Below are positions 36,829 to 45,869 of a DNA stretch of 64,000 bases, in pieces; position 1 is the stretch's first letter, and the number at the start of each line of letters is the position of its first letter. A model generated the notes under the pieces. The model did not search any database. It was given only the letters and a program-made list of their open reading frames with translations, and was not told the origin of the DNA. Source of the stretch: Streptomyces sp. MMG1121 (GTDB lineage: Bacteria; Actinomycetota; Actinomycetes; Streptomycetales; Streptomycetaceae); contig NZ_LGDV01000164.1 in the NCBI RefSeq assembly GCF_001280015.1, positions 1-64,000 on the forward strand, in the 5' to 3' direction. A program made the translations under genes and the position numbers.

Positions 36829-37977
36829 ATGCGTGTACGGACGACCCTGGGTACGGCCCTGGCGGGCGCCGGCGCCCTGCTCGTCTCGGCGGCCCTGGCG
36901 GCTCCGGCCGTGGCCGCGGCCGGCAGCCCGGCGGGCGGCGGCCACAGCGCCACCCGCAAGGCGATCCAGGCGGCGGTCACGGCCGGGGTGCCCGGCGTGA
37001 CCGCCACCGGGAAGGACGTCCACGGCACCTGGTCCGCGACCGCCGGCGTGGGCGACACCACCACGGGCGAGCCGCGCTCCGCCGCCGACCGCTACCGCGT
37101 CGGCAGCATCACCAAGACGTTCGTCGCCACCGTCCTGCTCCAGCTGGAGGCGGAGGGCCGGCTCTCCCTGGACGACACCGTGGCGAAGTGGCTGCCGGGC
37201 GTGGTCAGCGGCCACGGCCACGACGGCAGCCGGATCACCGTCCGCCAGCTGCTGAACCACACCAGCGGCATCTACAACTACACCGAGGACGCGGGCTTCG
37301 GCCGCGACTACTTCACCGAGGCGGGCTTCGAGCGGCACCGCTACGACACCGTCACCGCGCGCGACCTGGTGGCGATCGCCATGCGGCACAAGCCGGACTT
37401 CGCGCCGGGCACGGCCTGGCACTACTCCAACACCAACTACGTCCTCGCCGGCATGGTGATCGAGAAGGTGACGGGGCACGCGTACGCCACCGAGATCGAG
37501 CGCCGCGTCATCCGCCCGCTGCGTCTGACGGGCACGTCCCTGCCGGGCACGAAGGTCACCATGCCGCGGCCGAGCAGCCGCGCCTACTCGAAATTCACCG
37601 ATCCGAAGGCGCCGACGTACGACGTCACGAACCTCAACCCGTCCCTTGCCTCCGCCGCGGGCGAAATGATCTCGGACTCCGCCGACCTCGACCGCTTCTA
37701 CAGTGCCCTGCTCGGCGGAAAGCTCCTTCCCGCGCACCAGCTGAAGGAGATGAAGACCACGGTCGAGGCCACGGGCATCCCGAACACGCGCTACGGTCTC
37801 GGCCTCGCGGATACCCGGCTGACCTGCGGCGTTCACGTCTGGGGGCATGACGGAGGCATTCACGGCTCCGCGTCGACGGCGGCGACGACCGCCGATGGCC
37901 GGCATTCCCTGGCATTCAATTTCAACGGTGACTGGTCGGGGGACTCGGTGGCCGTCCTCCAAGGGGAATTCTGTTAG
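36829..37977 (+). CDS. secreted serine hydrolase, beta-lactamase/DD-peptidase fold
   Basis: 382 aa from ATG at 36829 with GGGGGAAG upstream. Sec signal peptide 1-30 (TALAGAGALLVSAALAAPAVAAA). Active-site motifs of the class C/DD-carboxypeptidase group: S-x-x-K as GSITKTF, Y-x-N as HYSNTNY, and H-x-G as GHDGGIHG. It may be a D-alanyl-D-alanine carboxypeptidase or an esterase of the same fold. It ends in Cys without a cell-wall anchor. 105 nt separate it from the phosphoesterase, and the two may be independent. Confidence 0.9.
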   Translation: MRVRTTLGTALAGAGALLVSAALAAPAVAAAGSPAGGGHSATRKAIQAAVTAGVPGVTATGKDVHGTWSATAGVGDTTTGEPRSAADRYRVGSITKTFVATVLLQLEAEGRLSLDDTVAKWLPGVVSGHGHDGSRITVRQLLNHTSGIYNYTEDAGFGRDYFTEAGFERHRYDTVTARDLVAIAMRHKPDFAPGTAWHYSNTNYVLAGMVIEKVTGHAYATEIERRVIRPLRLTGTSLPGTKVTMPRPSSRAYSKFTDPKAPTYDVTNLNPSLASAAGEMISDSADLDRFYSALLGGKLLPAHQLKEMKTTVEATGIPNTRYGLGLADTRLTCGVHVWGHDGGIHGSASTAATTADGRHSLAFNFNGDWSGDSVAVLQGEFC

Positions 37978-38104
37978 TCACTGTTTCATTCGCGTCGTTT
38001 CGTGTTAACGCGCACGCAATGTCCGTACCGCCTCATATCGGCTAACCCGCTGTTCACGGGTATGGCTCGATCTTCTCGATCATTTATGCAAGGCGGGTGG
38101 TCGT

Positions 38105-39307
38105 GTGCGCGCTACGCACGGACTGCGTGTGCTGTCGGTCTACGAGGGTTTCTTCTCCGGAGGGGCCCGGATCGTGCACAGTGACGTCGTACTGGGACTG
38201 GCCGAGGGCGGCCAGTCCCACCAGGTACTCAGCATCCATGGCGAGGTCCGGCGCGAGGCCACCCGGCAGCGCATGCAGGACGACGCCTGCTACCGGGCGC
38301 TGACGGCGGGCGGGGTCGGGGTGACCTCGCTCGGCCGCAGCGCCGGCCTGGTCGACGGCGCGCTGGCGGCGAACGTTTTCAGCGGGCCCGAGCTGGCCGA
38401 TACCGCGCGGGCGATGGCCGGGGCGGATGTGATCCTGTCCCTGAAGGAACAGCCGCTCGCCCTGCTCAACCAGGCCGGTCTGCCCCGCCGCCCGGTCGTG
38501 GTCGGCCTGCACCGCTCCGACCCCGAGAACCAGGGCCCGGCGCTGGACGAGCTGAAGGCCGCCATCGCCGACGGCACGGTGGTCGCGTGCGTGTGCTGCG
38601 CGGAGTCGACGCGGGCGGCGTACGAGGCGGCGGGGATCCCGGCCGGGCTGCTGCAGGTGATACCCAACGGCGTGGACCTGCTCCGCTTCCGTCCGGACCC
38701 GGCGGCCCGGCTCGCCTTCCGGGCCTCGCTGGGGATCGCCGGTGCCGCCCCGGTGGTCGTGTTCGCGGCCCGGTACGCGGCCATGAAGAACGTTCCGCTG
38801 CTCCTCGCCGCCGCCCGCGCCTGGCTGGCCCGGGAGGGCGGCGGGCACGTGGTGATGTGCGGCGCGGGCATGACCGAGGAGAACCCGGCCCTGCGGGCCG
38901 ACATCGAGACCGCGTTCGGGAAGGCGCCGGGGCCGGCCGACCGGGTGCACCTGCTCGGCGTACGGCACGACATGCAGGCCGTCTACGCCGGCGCCGACGT
39001 CGTGGCCCTGACCTCCGTCTCGGGCGAGGCGGCCCCGCTGTGCCTGATCGAGGGCATGATGTGCGGCGCGGTGCCGGTGACGACCGACGTCGGCGACAGC
39101 GCGTCGATCGTCGAGGGTCTCGGCTTCGTCACCCCGCCGGACCCGGCCGCGATCGCCCTCGCCTGGACCGCCGCGCTCAGCGCCCGTACGGACCTGGGGC
39201 CCGCGCTGGAGCTGAGCCGCGAGCGGTTCAGCCGGACGAGGATGATCGCGGCGTACGCGGCACTGCTGGACGGGGTGGGACGGCGGACGAGCTGTAGCCG
39301 GGCCTGA
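38105..39307 (+). CDS. family 4 glycosyltransferase
   Basis: 400 aa from GTG. GT-B fold: N-terminal domain LRVLSVYEGFFSGGARIVH, C-terminal nucleotide-sugar domain with VVVFAARYAAMKNVPLLLAAA, HLLGVRHDMQAVYAGADVVALTSVSGEAAPLCLIEGMMCGAVPVTTDVGD. The ExxxxxxE region here is EAAPLCLIEGM. It is cytosolic and retains a GT4 retaining-transferase layout. The preceding 127 bp (37978-38104) are noticeably richer in A/T than the rest. The acceptor and pathway are unknown, since no polysaccharide genes are adjacent. Confidence 0.88.
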   Translation: MRATHGLRVLSVYEGFFSGGARIVHSDVVLGLAEGGQSHQVLSIHGEVRREATRQRMQDDACYRALTAGGVGVTSLGRSAGLVDGALAANVFSGPELADTARAMAGADVILSLKEQPLALLNQAGLPRRPVVVGLHRSDPENQGPALDELKAAIADGTVVACVCCAESTRAAYEAAGIPAGLLQVIPNGVDLLRFRPDPAARLAFRASLGIAGAAPVVVFAARYAAMKNVPLLLAAARAWLAREGGGHVVMCGAGMTEENPALRADIETAFGKAPGPADRVHLLGVRHDMQAVYAGADVVALTSVSGEAAPLCLIEGMMCGAVPVTTDVGDSASIVEGLGFVTPPDPAAIALAWTAALSARTDLGPALELSRERFSRTRMIAAYAALLDGVGRRTSCSRA

Positions 39308-39312
39308 CGCGC

Positions 39313-39351
39313 GAGGAGGGGCCACCGGGTCGGTCCCGGTGGCCCCTCCTC
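39313..39351. terminator. bidirectional terminator
   Basis: 17-bp perfect arms GAGGAGGGGCCACCGGG / CCCGGTGGCCCCTCCTC with loop TCGGT lie between the convergent glycosyltransferase and AbiEi-like genes. Confidence 0.88.
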
Positions 39352-39380
39352 TCCCCTCCTGATGCCGTCCCGGTCCGTCA

Positions 39381-40418
39381 CTACCGGGGGAGCACCACGA
39401 CGTACGCGGCCGGGTCGCGGTCCACCGACGCCATCAGCGCCGTACGGACCACCGCCGCCTGCTGCTCCAGCGAGTCCCTGAGCTTCTTCGGGGTGATGTG
39501 GACGACCGTGATGCCGAGGCGCTCCAGGTGCTCGCGCTTGCGGGCGTACTCGGACCACAGGGCGTCCTCGTCCTGCCGGGGTGCGCGCGTGTCCAGCTCC
39601 ACCGCCACCGCCTGGTCGGGCCAGTACGCGTCCAGGCCGCCGAGGTGCGGGCCGCCGGGCAGGCGCAGGTCGACGTTCCAGACCGGGTCGGGCAGCGCGT
39701 ACTCGGTCACCATCCGGTACAGGCGGTCCTCGGCGATCGAGCGGCCCTCCGCCAGGAGGGAGTCCACGGCGTCGACCACGTGCGGGCGGTTCAGAAGTTT
39801 CGCCTGGGTCAACTCCCGCACCACGGAGGCCGGTTCGCAGTGACCGGCGCGCACCGCCTCGGTCAGCAGACGGCGCACCGTCTCCCCGTCCGTCAGTCCC
39901 GCCACCGCGTCCGCCAGCGCGCGCGGCACCGGCGCCACCGGCAGGCCGGACACGGTGCGGGGCGCGGGCAGGACGGGGGTGCGCAGGACGCGGACGTAGC
40001 TCACCGGGCGCAGCCGGCGCTGGCGGGGGACCAGGACGTCGACGTGGTCCAGGGAGGACAGCGGCGGAGTGGTCGAGAAGCCGTGGAGGGTCAGGGCCGT
40101 CAGGCCCGTGATCATCGCCTCCGGGTAGACCGGGCGGGGGGACTCCTCCGGTGTCGGCTGGGCCGGGACGCCCGGCGCGTTCTCGCGGGCCGCGTACAGC
40201 AGGGCCCCGTGCAGACGCTCCTCGCTCGTCGGCGGGCCCGGGTGGAGCAGGACGACGTGGGGGAGCAGCAGCTGCCAGGGGCCGCCGGGACGGCACTGCT
40301 CGTTCAGCTCGGCCGCCGTCACGCCGTGGGCGCGCAGCCGGCCCACCGTCAGGACGCGGCGGTGGACCTCGGAGAGGTGGCGGAGGGGGCGGGGGGAGAG
40401 CGGGGTGTTGTGGGTCAT
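39381..40418 (-). CDS. AbiEi-type N-terminus with DUF559-like nuclease-fold C-terminus
   Basis: 345 aa from ATG at 40418; the frame is open to 40487 but a GGGGGGATCGGG stretch fits the later start. Residues 20-60 form a winged-helix-like domain (VLTVGRLRAHGVTAAELNEQC), the middle has LTALTLHG as in AbiEi antitoxin-type proteins, and the C-terminus (about 245-345) reads LGGLDAYWPDQAVAVELDTR...YARKREHLERLGITVVHITP. That last part looks like the PD-(D/E)xK fold of DUF559/Vsr relatives, with D and ExD. No toxin partner is adjacent. Function is unknown; it is common in actinobacterial genomes. Confidence 0.75.
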   Translation of the reverse strand: MTHNTPLSPRPLRHLSEVHRRVLTVGRLRAHGVTAAELNEQCRPGGPWQLLLPHVVLLHPGPPTSEERLHGALLYAARENAPGVPAQPTPEESPRPVYPEAMITGLTALTLHGFSTTPPLSSLDHVDVLVPRQRRLRPVSYVRVLRTPVLPAPRTVSGLPVAPVPRALADAVAGLTDGETVRRLLTEAVRAGHCEPASVVRELTQAKLLNRPHVVDAVDSLLAEGRSIAEDRLYRMVTEYALPDPVWNVDLRLPGGPHLGGLDAYWPDQAVAVELDTRAPRQDEDALWSEYARKREHLERLGITVVHITPKKLRDSLEQQAAVVRTALMASVDRDPAAYVVVLPR

Positions 40419-40532
40419 GGCGTCGGGATTCCCGCGCCCGATCCCCCCTTTAACCGCTGTTACACGGTCGTCGATGAATGCGGACAAGCTGGGACTAAAG
40501 GTCAGGTGTTCGGATGCCGACTAGGGAGCGGA

Positions 40533-40566
40533 AACCCCTGGTCCGGATGGGGGTGGACCAGGGGTT
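40533..40566 (-). terminator. terminator of second pepN
   Basis: AACCCCTGGTCC and GGACCAGGGGTT pair perfectly around a 10-nt loop, 60 nt after the peptidase stop on the minus strand, followed by TCCGC (only a short T-run). Confidence 0.75.
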
Positions 40567-40625
40567 ACGGCCGGCCGGGCACGCGTCTTGTAACGGTGAC
40601 CTACCGGGCAAGCTCAGGCCAAGGC

Positions 40626-43208
40626 TCAGTGGCCGGCGGCCGTCTCGTCGCACTCCTGTGCGCGCAGCGCCCGCGCCAGGTCGTCCCGCGCCTCCAGGAC
40701 GAGGCGGCGCAGGGCGGGGGCCGCGTCCTGGTGCGCCTTGAGCCACGCGTCGGTCGCCGCCAGCGTCTCCGGGCGGTCCTGGTGGGCCGGGAACAGGCCC
40801 CGTACGACATCCATGCCGATCTGGATCGAGCGCTCCCGCCAGATCCGTTCGATCACCGAGAAGTACTTCTCGGCGTACGGCGCGGTCAGCTCCCGCTGCG
40901 AGTCCCGGTCGAAGCCCGCGATCGTCGCCTCCACCAGGGCGTTGGAGAGGGTGTCGGACTCCACCACCTGCGCCCACGCCTGCGCCTTGACCGCCGCCGA
41001 CGGGCGGGCCGCGAGGCAGCGGACCTGGTGGCGCTTGCCGGACGCCGTGTCGTCGCGGGCCAGTTCGGCCGCCAGCACGGATTCGTCGGCCACCCCGTGC
41101 GCGGCCAGCGGCTCCAGGAAGGCCCAGCGCAGCTCCTGGTCCACCGCCAGGCCCTCGACCGTCTCCGTGCCGTCCAGCAGGGCCTTCAGCAGGGCCAGAT
41201 CGGGCACGGCCGAGGCCACCACCGCGAAGAACCGGGCCCACGCCAGCTGCTGCTCACTGCCCGGCTCCGCCGCCCGCAGCTCCCGCAGCGCACCCTCGGC
41301 CAGCAGCCGCCCGCCGGTCGCCCGCCAGGCCGGCGCCACGTAGTGCACCAGCGCCGAGTTCGCCCACGCGTGCAGCATCTGCAGCACGCCGATGTCCGAC
41401 TCGCGGCCCGCGAACCGCAGCACCAGGGCGATGAAGTCCCGCGCGGGCAGCAGCGCGTCCCGCGTCATGTTCCACAGCGCCGACCAGCACAGGGCGCGGG
41501 CGAGGGGATCGGCCAGGGCACCCAGATGCCCGCGCAGCGTCGCCAGCGAGGCCGCGTCGAAGCGGATCTTGCAGTACGTCAGGTCGTCGTCGTTGACCAG
41601 GACCAGCTCCGGCTCCTCGGCACCCGCCAGGTCCGCGACGACCGTGCGCGGGCCCTCCACGTCCGTCTCCACGCGCGCGTACCGTTCGAGCGACCCCTCG
41701 GGCGTCCGGCGGTACAGGCCCACCGCGACCCGGTGCGGGCGCAGTTCCGGGTGGGACTCCGGGGCCTCCTGGACGATCGCCAGCTCGGTGATCCGGCCGC
41801 TCTCGGGGTCCAGCAGCACCTGCGGGGTCAGCGCGTTCACCCCGGCCGTCTGCAGCCACGCGCGCGACCACGCCGACATGTCCCGGCCGCTGGTCTCGCC
41901 CAGCACCGACAGCAGGTCGCCGAGGCGCGTGTTGCCGTACGCGTGCCGCTTGAAGTAGCGGCGGGCGCCCTCCAGGAACGCGTCCTGGCCGACGTACGCC
42001 CCCAGCTGCTTCAGCACCGACGCGCCCTTGGCGTACGTGATGCCGTCGAAGTTCAGCTTCGCGTCCTGCAGGTCGCGGATGTCCGCCGTGATGGGGTGGG
42101 TGGACGGCAGCTGGTCCGCGCGGTAGGCCCAGGCCTTGCGGCGGTTGGCGAAGGTGATCCAGGCGCCCGTGAAGCGGGTCGCGCCCACGTTCGCGAACGA
42201 GCCCATGAAGTCCGCGAAGGACTCCTTCAGCCACAGGTCGTCCCACCACTCCATGGTGACCAGGTCGCCGAACCACATGTGCGCCATCTCGTGCAGGATG
42301 ACGTTGGCCCGCGCCTCGTACGAGGCCTGCGTCACCTTCCCGCGGAAGATGTACTCCTCGCGGAAGGTCACCAGACCCGGGTTCTCCATCGCGCCCAGGT
42401 TGTACTCGGGCACGAACGCCTGGTCGTACTTCCCGAACGGGTACGGGTAGTCGAAGTGGTCGTGGAAGAAGTCCAGGCCCTGCTTGGTGATCAGGAAGAC
42501 GTCGTCGGCGTCGAAGTGCGGGGCCAGGCCCTTGCGGCACATCGCGCCGAGCGGGACCCGCAGCTTCGTGCCGTCCGCGAGGACCCGCTCGTAGAGGTCC
42601 GTCACATAGTGGTACGGCCCCGCCACCACGCAGGTGATGTACGTCGAGATCGGCTTCGTCTCCGCGAACTGCCAGACGCCGTCCGTGAGTTCGCCCGCGC
42701 CGTTGCTCCACACCGTCCAGCCCTCGGGCGCCTGGACCTCGAAGCGGTAGGGGGCCTTGAGGTCGGGCTGCTCGAAGTTGGCGAAGACGCGGCGGGAGTC
42801 GGCCGGCTCGTACTGCGTGTAGAGGTAGACCTCGCCGTCCTCGGGGTCGACGAAGCGGTGCATGCCCTCGCCGGTGCGGGAGTAGGCGCACTGGGCGTCC
42901 ACCACCAGCTCGTTCTCCGCGGCCAGGTCCTCCAGCGCGATCCGCGCGCCGTCGAAGACCTCGCCCGGGTCCAGGTCCCGGCCGTTGAGCGAGACCGAGG
43001 TCACGCTCGGCGCGATCAGATCGACGAAGCTCGCGGCCCCCGGCTCGTTGCAGCGGAAGCGGATCGTGGTCACCGAGCGGAACGTGCGCGGCTCGCCGTT
43101 CCCGTCGCCGACGGCGGACCTGAGGTCCAGGGACACGTCGTATCCGTCGACCGACAGCAGGGCGGCCCGCTCCCGGGCCTCGTCGCGGGACAGATTCTCA
43201 CCGGGCAC
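40626..43208 (-). CDS. pepN: aminopeptidase N, second paralogue
   Basis: 860 aa from GTG at 43208, with GAGGGAG 8 nt upstream; this gives the same PG-x-NL-x-R start as the other PepN. M1 motifs: GAMENPG, zinc site HEMAHMWFGDL and KESFADF. No signal peptide, so cytosolic. It differs from the 28857-31430 enzyme mainly in the C-terminal helical domain and in lacking a few short insertions. Two complete M1 enzymes within 15 kb suggest an old duplication with divided peptide specificity. Confidence 0.95.
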   Translation of the reverse strand: MPGENLSRDEARERAALLSVDGYDVSLDLRSAVGDGNGEPRTFRSVTTIRFRCNEPGAASFVDLIAPSVTSVSLNGRDLDPGEVFDGARIALEDLAAENELVVDAQCAYSRTGEGMHRFVDPEDGEVYLYTQYEPADSRRVFANFEQPDLKAPYRFEVQAPEGWTVWSNGAGELTDGVWQFAETKPISTYITCVVAGPYHYVTDLYERVLADGTKLRVPLGAMCRKGLAPHFDADDVFLITKQGLDFFHDHFDYPYPFGKYDQAFVPEYNLGAMENPGLVTFREEYIFRGKVTQASYEARANVILHEMAHMWFGDLVTMEWWDDLWLKESFADFMGSFANVGATRFTGAWITFANRRKAWAYRADQLPSTHPITADIRDLQDAKLNFDGITYAKGASVLKQLGAYVGQDAFLEGARRYFKRHAYGNTRLGDLLSVLGETSGRDMSAWSRAWLQTAGVNALTPQVLLDPESGRITELAIVQEAPESHPELRPHRVAVGLYRRTPEGSLERYARVETDVEGPRTVVADLAGAEEPELVLVNDDDLTYCKIRFDAASLATLRGHLGALADPLARALCWSALWNMTRDALLPARDFIALVLRFAGRESDIGVLQMLHAWANSALVHYVAPAWRATGGRLLAEGALRELRAAEPGSEQQLAWARFFAVVASAVPDLALLKALLDGTETVEGLAVDQELRWAFLEPLAAHGVADESVLAAELARDDTASGKRHQVRCLAARPSAAVKAQAWAQVVESDTLSNALVEATIAGFDRDSQRELTAPYAEKYFSVIERIWRERSIQIGMDVVRGLFPAHQDRPETLAATDAWLKAHQDAAPALRRLVLEARDDLARALRAQECDETAAGH

Positions 43209-43356
43209 GGGCGGCACTCCCTCGTGTTCGCACGGATGGCGCGTGAATGGCGGCTGAACAGGACCGATCCTGCCATGTGCTCCTGACGGCCAGCACCGGG
43301 AATGGCTGAGCGGACCGGGGCGTTCTCCCCGGAAAGCGTTCCCCGTGAGGAGAGAC

Positions 43357-44001
43357 ATGTCGGACAAGACCCCCGTCGACTTCTGGTTCGACCCGGTGTG
43401 CCCCTGGGCCTGGATGACCTCACGCTGGGTCCTCGAAGTGGAGAAGGTCCGCGACATAAAGGTCCGCTGGCACGTGATGAGCCTGTCCGTGCTCAACGAG
43501 GACAGGCTGGAGGAGCTGCCGGAGGAGTACGCCGAGAACATGCGGCCCGGCGGCAGGACCTGGTGGCCGGTCCGGGTGGTGGTCGCGGCCCAGCAGCTGC
43601 ACGGCGACGAGGCGGTCGGCAGGCTCTACACCGCGCTCGGCACCCGCTTCCACAACCAGGGCCTCGGGGTGAACCGTGACAGCATCGCCGCCGCCCTCGC
43701 CGACGCGGACCTGCCCGCCGACCTGATCGAGTACAGCGACAAGGACACCTACGACGCCGAGCTGCGCGCCTCCCACAAGGAGGGCATCGACAAGGTCGGC
43801 CAGGACGTCGGCACCCCGGTCATCGCGCTCCCGGGCCCCGACGGCGAGCAGATCGCCTTCTTCGGCCCGGTCGTCACCCCCGCCCCGAAGGGCGAGGAGG
43901 CGGCCCGGCTGTGGGACGGCACGGTCGCCGTCGCCTCGGTGCCGGGCTTCTACGAGCTCAAGAGGACCCGCACCAAGGGCCCCGACTTCAGCAACCTGTA
44001 A
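43357..44001 (+). CDS. DsbA-fold oxidoreductase, mycothiol-dependent nitroreductase type
   Basis: 214 aa from ATG at 43357 with GAGGAG 4-5 nt upstream. The thioredoxin-like fold begins TPVDFWFDPVCPWAWMTSRW, followed by a helical insert and the cis-Pro loop DVGTPVIALPG. It resembles the Rv2466c family, which in mycobacteria uses mycothiol and a CPWC site. Here the site is CPWA: the first cysteine remains but the second is replaced, so a monothiol mechanism with mycothiol is likely. It is cytosolic and divergent from pepN. Confidence 0.85.
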   Translation: MSDKTPVDFWFDPVCPWAWMTSRWVLEVEKVRDIKVRWHVMSLSVLNEDRLEELPEEYAENMRPGGRTWWPVRVVVAAQQLHGDEAVGRLYTALGTRFHNQGLGVNRDSIAAALADADLPADLIEYSDKDTYDAELRASHKEGIDKVGQDVGTPVIALPGPDGEQIAFFGPVVTPAPKGEEAARLWDGTVAVASVPGFYELKRTRTKGPDFSNL

Positions 44002-44015
44002 GCCCGCTGGGCGCT

Positions 44016-44048
44016 GCCGGCCGGGCCCGTTCCCGGGCCCCGGCCGGC
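44016..44048. terminator. bidirectional terminator
   Basis: GCCGGCCGGGCCCG pairs with CGGGCCCCGGCCGGC (one extra C) between the convergent oxidoreductase and response-regulator genes. Confidence 0.75.
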
Positions 44049-44056
44049 GGCTCCCG

Positions 44057-44695
44057 TCACGGGCGGGGCAGCAGTCCGCGTTCCATCGCGACGACCACCG
44101 CCCGCGTCCGGTCGTTGACGTCCAGCTTGGCGAACAGCCGCAGCAGATGCGTCTTGACGGTGGCCTCGGTGATGACGAGGCGGCGGCCGATCTCGGCGTT
44201 GGTGAGCCCGTCGGCCACCGCGCTCAGCACGTCGGTCTCGCGGGCGGTCAGCGGATCGTGGACGGGCCGTCGCATCCGGGCGACCAGTTTCTCCGCCACC
44301 CGGGGCGCGAGCACGGTCTCGCCCCGCGCGGCCGAGCGGATCGCGTCGACCAGTTGGTCGCGGGTGGTGTCCTTGAGCAGATAGCCGATGGCGCCGGCCT
44401 CGACCCCGCGCTCGATGTCGGCGTCGGTGTCGTAGGTGGTGAGGATCAGCACCCGGGTGCGCGGGTGCCGGGCGACGATCTCGGTGGTCGTCGCGACCCC
44501 GTCCAGCACCGGCATGCGCAGATCGACCAGGACCACGTCCGGGTCGTGGCGGGCGACCAGGCCGAGGGCGGCACGGCCGTCGCTCGCCTCGCCGACGACC
44601 TCGATGTCCGCCTCCCCGTCCAGCAGGGCGATCACACCGGCCCGCATCACGGTGTGGTCGTCCACCACGACGACCCGCAGCATCTCCTCGCTCAT
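44057..44695 (-). CDS. NarL/FixJ-type response regulator
   Basis: 212 aa from ATG at 44695, which overlaps the kinase stop by 4 nt. Receiver domain with VVVVDDHTVMRAG, the phospho-acceptor Asp in VVLVDLRMP, and the Lys in YLLKDTT. The LuxR helix-turn-helix follows: LTARETDVLSAVADGLTNAEIGRRLVITEATVKTHL. It is the last gene of the MMPL-kinase-regulator operon and likely controls that transporter among other targets. Confidence 0.95.
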   Translation of the reverse strand: MSEEMLRVVVVDDHTVMRAGVIALLDGEADIEVVGEASDGRAALGLVARHDPDVVLVDLRMPVLDGVATTTEIVARHPRTRVLILTTYDTDADIERGVEAGAIGYLLKDTTRDQLVDAIRSAARGETVLAPRVAEKLVARMRRPVHDPLTARETDVLSAVADGLTNAEIGRRLVITEATVKTHLLRLFAKLDVNDRTRAVVVAMERGLLPRP

Positions 44696-45864
44696 GCCGG
44701 GATCACCGCCAGGATCCGCGTCCCGTCCCCGACCGAGCTGGTCACGGTGAGCCGGCCGCCCAGTTCGGCGAGGCGTTTGCGCATCCCGTCGAGGCCGAAG
44801 CCCGTGGAGGCCTCCACCACGAATCCGGCGCCGTCGTCGGTGACCTCCAGCTCCACGCCGTACGGGCGTCTCGCCAGCACCACCCCGACCGTCGAGGCAC
44901 GGGCGTGCTTGCGCACGTTGGCCAACGACTCCTGGGTGCAGCGCAGCAGCGCGATCCGGGTCTGCTGGTCGCAGTCCAGGTCGGCCAGCTCGGCGGTCAC
45001 GCTCAGCCCGGTGTCCTCGGCGAACCGGTCCACGATCCGGCGCAGGGTCTGCGCCACCGTGCCGGGGTGCGCGCCGCCCGGCCGCCGGCCCGAGCCGACC
45101 AGCTCCCTGGCCTCCGCCAGGTTCTCCCGGGCGGTCGACTCGATCGACACCAGCTGCCGGGCGGTGCGTCCGGGGTCGGTGGCGAGCCCGGCGCGGGCCG
45201 CCTCCGCCAGGACGACGATCGAGGCGAAGCCCTGCGCGAGCGTGTCGTGGATCTCCCGCGCCATCCGCTCCCTCTCCTCCGCCGCGCCCTGCCGCACATG
45301 CGCCTCGGTCAACTCCGCCTGGGTGCGCTCCAACTCCACGATCAGCCGGGCGCGTTCGCTGCTCTGCTCGACCACCGCACGGGCCCACAGCCCGATCAGC
45401 ACGCCCACCGCGACCACGATGAGCGTGCCCACGACCGACTCTCCGAAGAACTTGCCGGACCAGCCCTGCCGCACCCAGCTGCCCAGCAGCGTTCCGGTGG
45501 TGGCCAGCCCCAGGAAGGTGAGGGAGATCCTGGGGGTGCGGCCGAACATCCAGTAGTGCGGCAGCGTCACCATGAACAGGGCCGCGTAACTGGTCCCGAG
45601 ATAGGCGAGACCGGCGAGGGCGAGCACCAGCACCGCGAGGTACCCGTGCGGACGTACGACGGGGTTGGCGGGGCGGCGGTCCAGCACGGCGAAGCAGCCG
45701 GCCACGCTGCCCAGCAGGGCGAGTGCCGCGTACCGGCCCGCGCCGTCGCCCAGGGCGGTGATCCCGACCGCCATCGCGGCGAACAGCACCCAGCACACCG
45801 CGTTCCAGCGGCGCAGCGAGGTCACCCACAGGGCGTCGACGGTCGGGGCGGCGGATGCGGTCAT
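44692..45864 (-). CDS. sensor histidine kinase (HisKA_3 type)
   Basis: 390 aa from ATG at 45864. Five to six membrane helices in residues 20-150 with short loops, so ligand sensing may be within the membrane. Dimerisation box ERERMAREIHDTLAQGFASIVV carries the phospho-accepting His. The ATPase domain has NVRKHARA (N-box), DDGAGF and GFGLDGMRKRL. It follows the MMPL gene by 5 nt and overlaps the regulator by 4 nt, so the three are one unit. The signal could be a cargo of the transporter or envelope stress; that is inference. Confidence 0.94.
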   Translation of the reverse strand: MTASAAPTVDALWVTSLRRWNAVCWVLFAAMAVGITALGDGAGRYAALALLGSVAGCFAVLDRRPANPVVRPHGYLAVLVLALAGLAYLGTSYAALFMVTLPHYWMFGRTPRISLTFLGLATTGTLLGSWVRQGWSGKFFGESVVGTLIVVAVGVLIGLWARAVVEQSSERARLIVELERTQAELTEAHVRQGAAEERERMAREIHDTLAQGFASIVVLAEAARAGLATDPGRTARQLVSIESTARENLAEARELVGSGRRPGGAHPGTVAQTLRRIVDRFAEDTGLSVTAELADLDCDQQTRIALLRCTQESLANVRKHARASTVGVVLARRPYGVELEVTDDGAGFVVEASTGFGLDGMRKRLAELGGRLTVTSSVGDGTRILAVIPA

Positions 45865-45869
45865 ACCCG

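Noticed and set aside
40490..40530. Sequence whose antisense translation gives RSLVGIRTPDL, a string often seen over tRNA T-arms
   Set aside because: The T-loop-like TTCGGAT has no pairing 5-bp stem and no acceptor, D or anticodon arm fits around it, so no tRNA is called; a decayed tRNA remnant cannot be excluded.
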